Part shown: positions 5,464 through 6,666 of the stretch, piece after piece
Numbering within the stretch: position 1 is the first letter of the stretch
How the letters are laid out: each line of letters starts with the position of its first letter
Assembly: GCA_037131165.1 (NCBI GenBank)
Contig: JBAXRO010000090.1
Location: 1 to 6,666 of the forward strand
Length of the DNA: 6,666 nucleotides
Direction: 5' to 3'
Origin: WLNJ01 sp037131165
GTDB taxonomy: Bacteria; Actinomycetota; Thermoleophilia; Solirubrobacterales; Solirubrobacteraceae
Made by a program: the position numbers and the translations under genes
The notes under the pieces: generated by a model
What the model was told of the DNA's origin: nothing
Databases searched by the model: none
What the model saw: only the letters and a program-made list of their open reading frames with translations

Positions 5464-5916
5464 ATGGCCTATCCCTTCATCTGCCCCAACTGCGGTCATC
5501 GCTCCAGCCGGAGCGACAGGCATTCCGGTTTTCGACGTGAAGCGCCGGGCTGCAAGGAATGTGGGCATGGGTTCCTTTTCGAACTGCTCGACGACTACTA
5601 CCCGGCTCCGAATGCCGCGCTCTTCACAGCCGACCGGGAGGGTCGACTGATCGGCTGCGGTCACGGTTCGTTCGAGCTGACGGGGCTCTCCGAGGAGAAG
5701 GTGATCGGTCGCGAGGCGCGCGAGGTGCTCGGCCTCAAGTTCGACGGTGCCGAAGACACTGTCGGGACTGTCCTCGAGTGGGGCGTAAGGGCCTTGGGAA
5801 AGCCGGTCGAGGTCAACGCCGAGGGAGATCTCCCGGCTCGCGCGACGGCCGATCTCTTCCCCGCCTATGACGAGGACGGCGGCCTCCTCATCGTGCTCAC
5901 TCCGGTTTCCGGTTAG
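5464..5916 (+). CDS. Small zinc-ribbon plus PAS-like domain protein, function unknown
   Basis: Predicted cytoplasmic protein of 150 residues without signal peptide or membrane segment. Residues 7-10 (CPNC, followed by GH) and 30-33 (CKEC, followed by GH) form a two-knuckle zinc ribbon. From about 45 a compact alpha/beta region follows with a PAS-like profile: LFTADREGRLIGCGHGSFELTG has the usual PAS pattern of a beta strand, an acidic turn, a second strand and an N-x-x-F/E-x-x-x-G-like helix, then GLSEEKVIGREAREVLGL, and ends with strands FPAYDEDGGLLIVLTPVSG. No kinase, cyclase or output domain is attached, so it probably senses or binds a partner. It lies between ruvB and secD, the place of yajC in many genomes, but has no YajC-like membrane helix. 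I do not recognise a named family; the PAS call is by pattern only. The ATG at 5464 is supported by the nearby -10 element and the immediate start of the zinc ribbon. Confidence 0.85.
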   Translation: MAYPFICPNCGHRSSRSDRHSGFRREAPGCKECGHGFLFELLDDYYPAPNAALFTADREGRLIGCGHGSFELTGLSEEKVIGREAREVLGLKFDGAEDTVGTVLEWGVRALGKPVEVNAEGDLPARATADLFPAYDEDGGLLIVLTPVSG

Positions 5917-5919
5917 GCT
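5914..5919 (+). promoter_or_regulatory. Putative -10 element (TAGGCT) for secD, sharing the upstream stop codon
   Basis: TAGGCT fits TANNNT and lies 12 bases before the secD ATG at 5932. Its TAG is the stop codon of the zinc-ribbon/PAS gene, as at the rfbG/yebC junction. It continues as TAGGCTCGC. No Shine-Dalgarno is visible in the 15-base gap. Confidence 0.45.
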
Positions 5920-5931
5920 CGCACCCCAGCA

Positions 5932-6666
<735 letters not shown>

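Noticed and set aside
4709..5464. A 251-residue minus-strand open frame antisense to ruvB
   Set aside because: It is rich in Arg, Pro and Gly with no domain pattern, and lies inside an unambiguous ruvB; shadow frame.

Overview
This is a high-GC bacterial window. Its gene order and translation signals point to Actinomycetota, and the yebC-ruvC-ruvA-ruvB-X-secD order together with CDP-sugar genes fits a Solirubrobacterales/Thermoleophilia-like lineage; the lineage is an inference and only the high-GC actinobacterial character is well supported. Coding density is near 100%, no gap between genes exceeds about 60 bases, and there is no tRNA, rRNA, CRISPR, IS element or phage gene.

Left part (1-2519), sugar-nucleotide synthesis. 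A phosphomannomutase/phosphoglucomutase gene runs leftwards from 748 and is cut by the window edge. It is divergent, across only 59 bases, from an rfbF-like glucose-1-phosphate cytidylyltransferase and an overlapping rfbG-like CDP-glucose 4,6-dehydratase. Read together: the mutase can supply glucose-1-phosphate, RfbF makes CDP-glucose, and RfbG makes CDP-4-keto-6-deoxyglucose, the precursor of deoxysugars in surface glycans.

Middle part (2532-5416), the conserved yebC-ruvC-ruvA-ruvB block: a YebC-family translation/regulatory factor and the complete Holliday-junction machinery (RuvC resolvase, RuvA junction binder, RuvB motor). ruvC/ruvA and ruvA/ruvB overlap by ATGA and are probably translationally coupled. 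A GC-rich hairpin spans the yebC stop codon and separates yebC from ruvC.

Right part (5464-6666). A small protein with a CxxC...CxxC zinc ribbon followed by a PAS-like domain sits between ruvB and secD, where many bacteria carry yajC. secD follows with its first membrane segment and part of its periplasmic domain, but from about 6564 the sequence turns abruptly into an AT-rich (TATG)n microsatellite running to the window end. That tail is very unlike the rest and is most likely a contig-end or chimeric artefact.

A recurring regulatory theme: several genes lack a Shine-Dalgarno site and have a TANNNT-like -10 element 6-12 bases before the start codon, which suggests leaderless or near-leaderless mRNAs. 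In two cases (yebC and secD) the TAG stop codon of the gene before forms the first half of the -10 element. Three sites share TA[AG]NCTCGC. I found no clear new multi-gene system; the best candidates for something undescribed are the zinc-ribbon/PAS protein and the stop-codon/-10 fusion.
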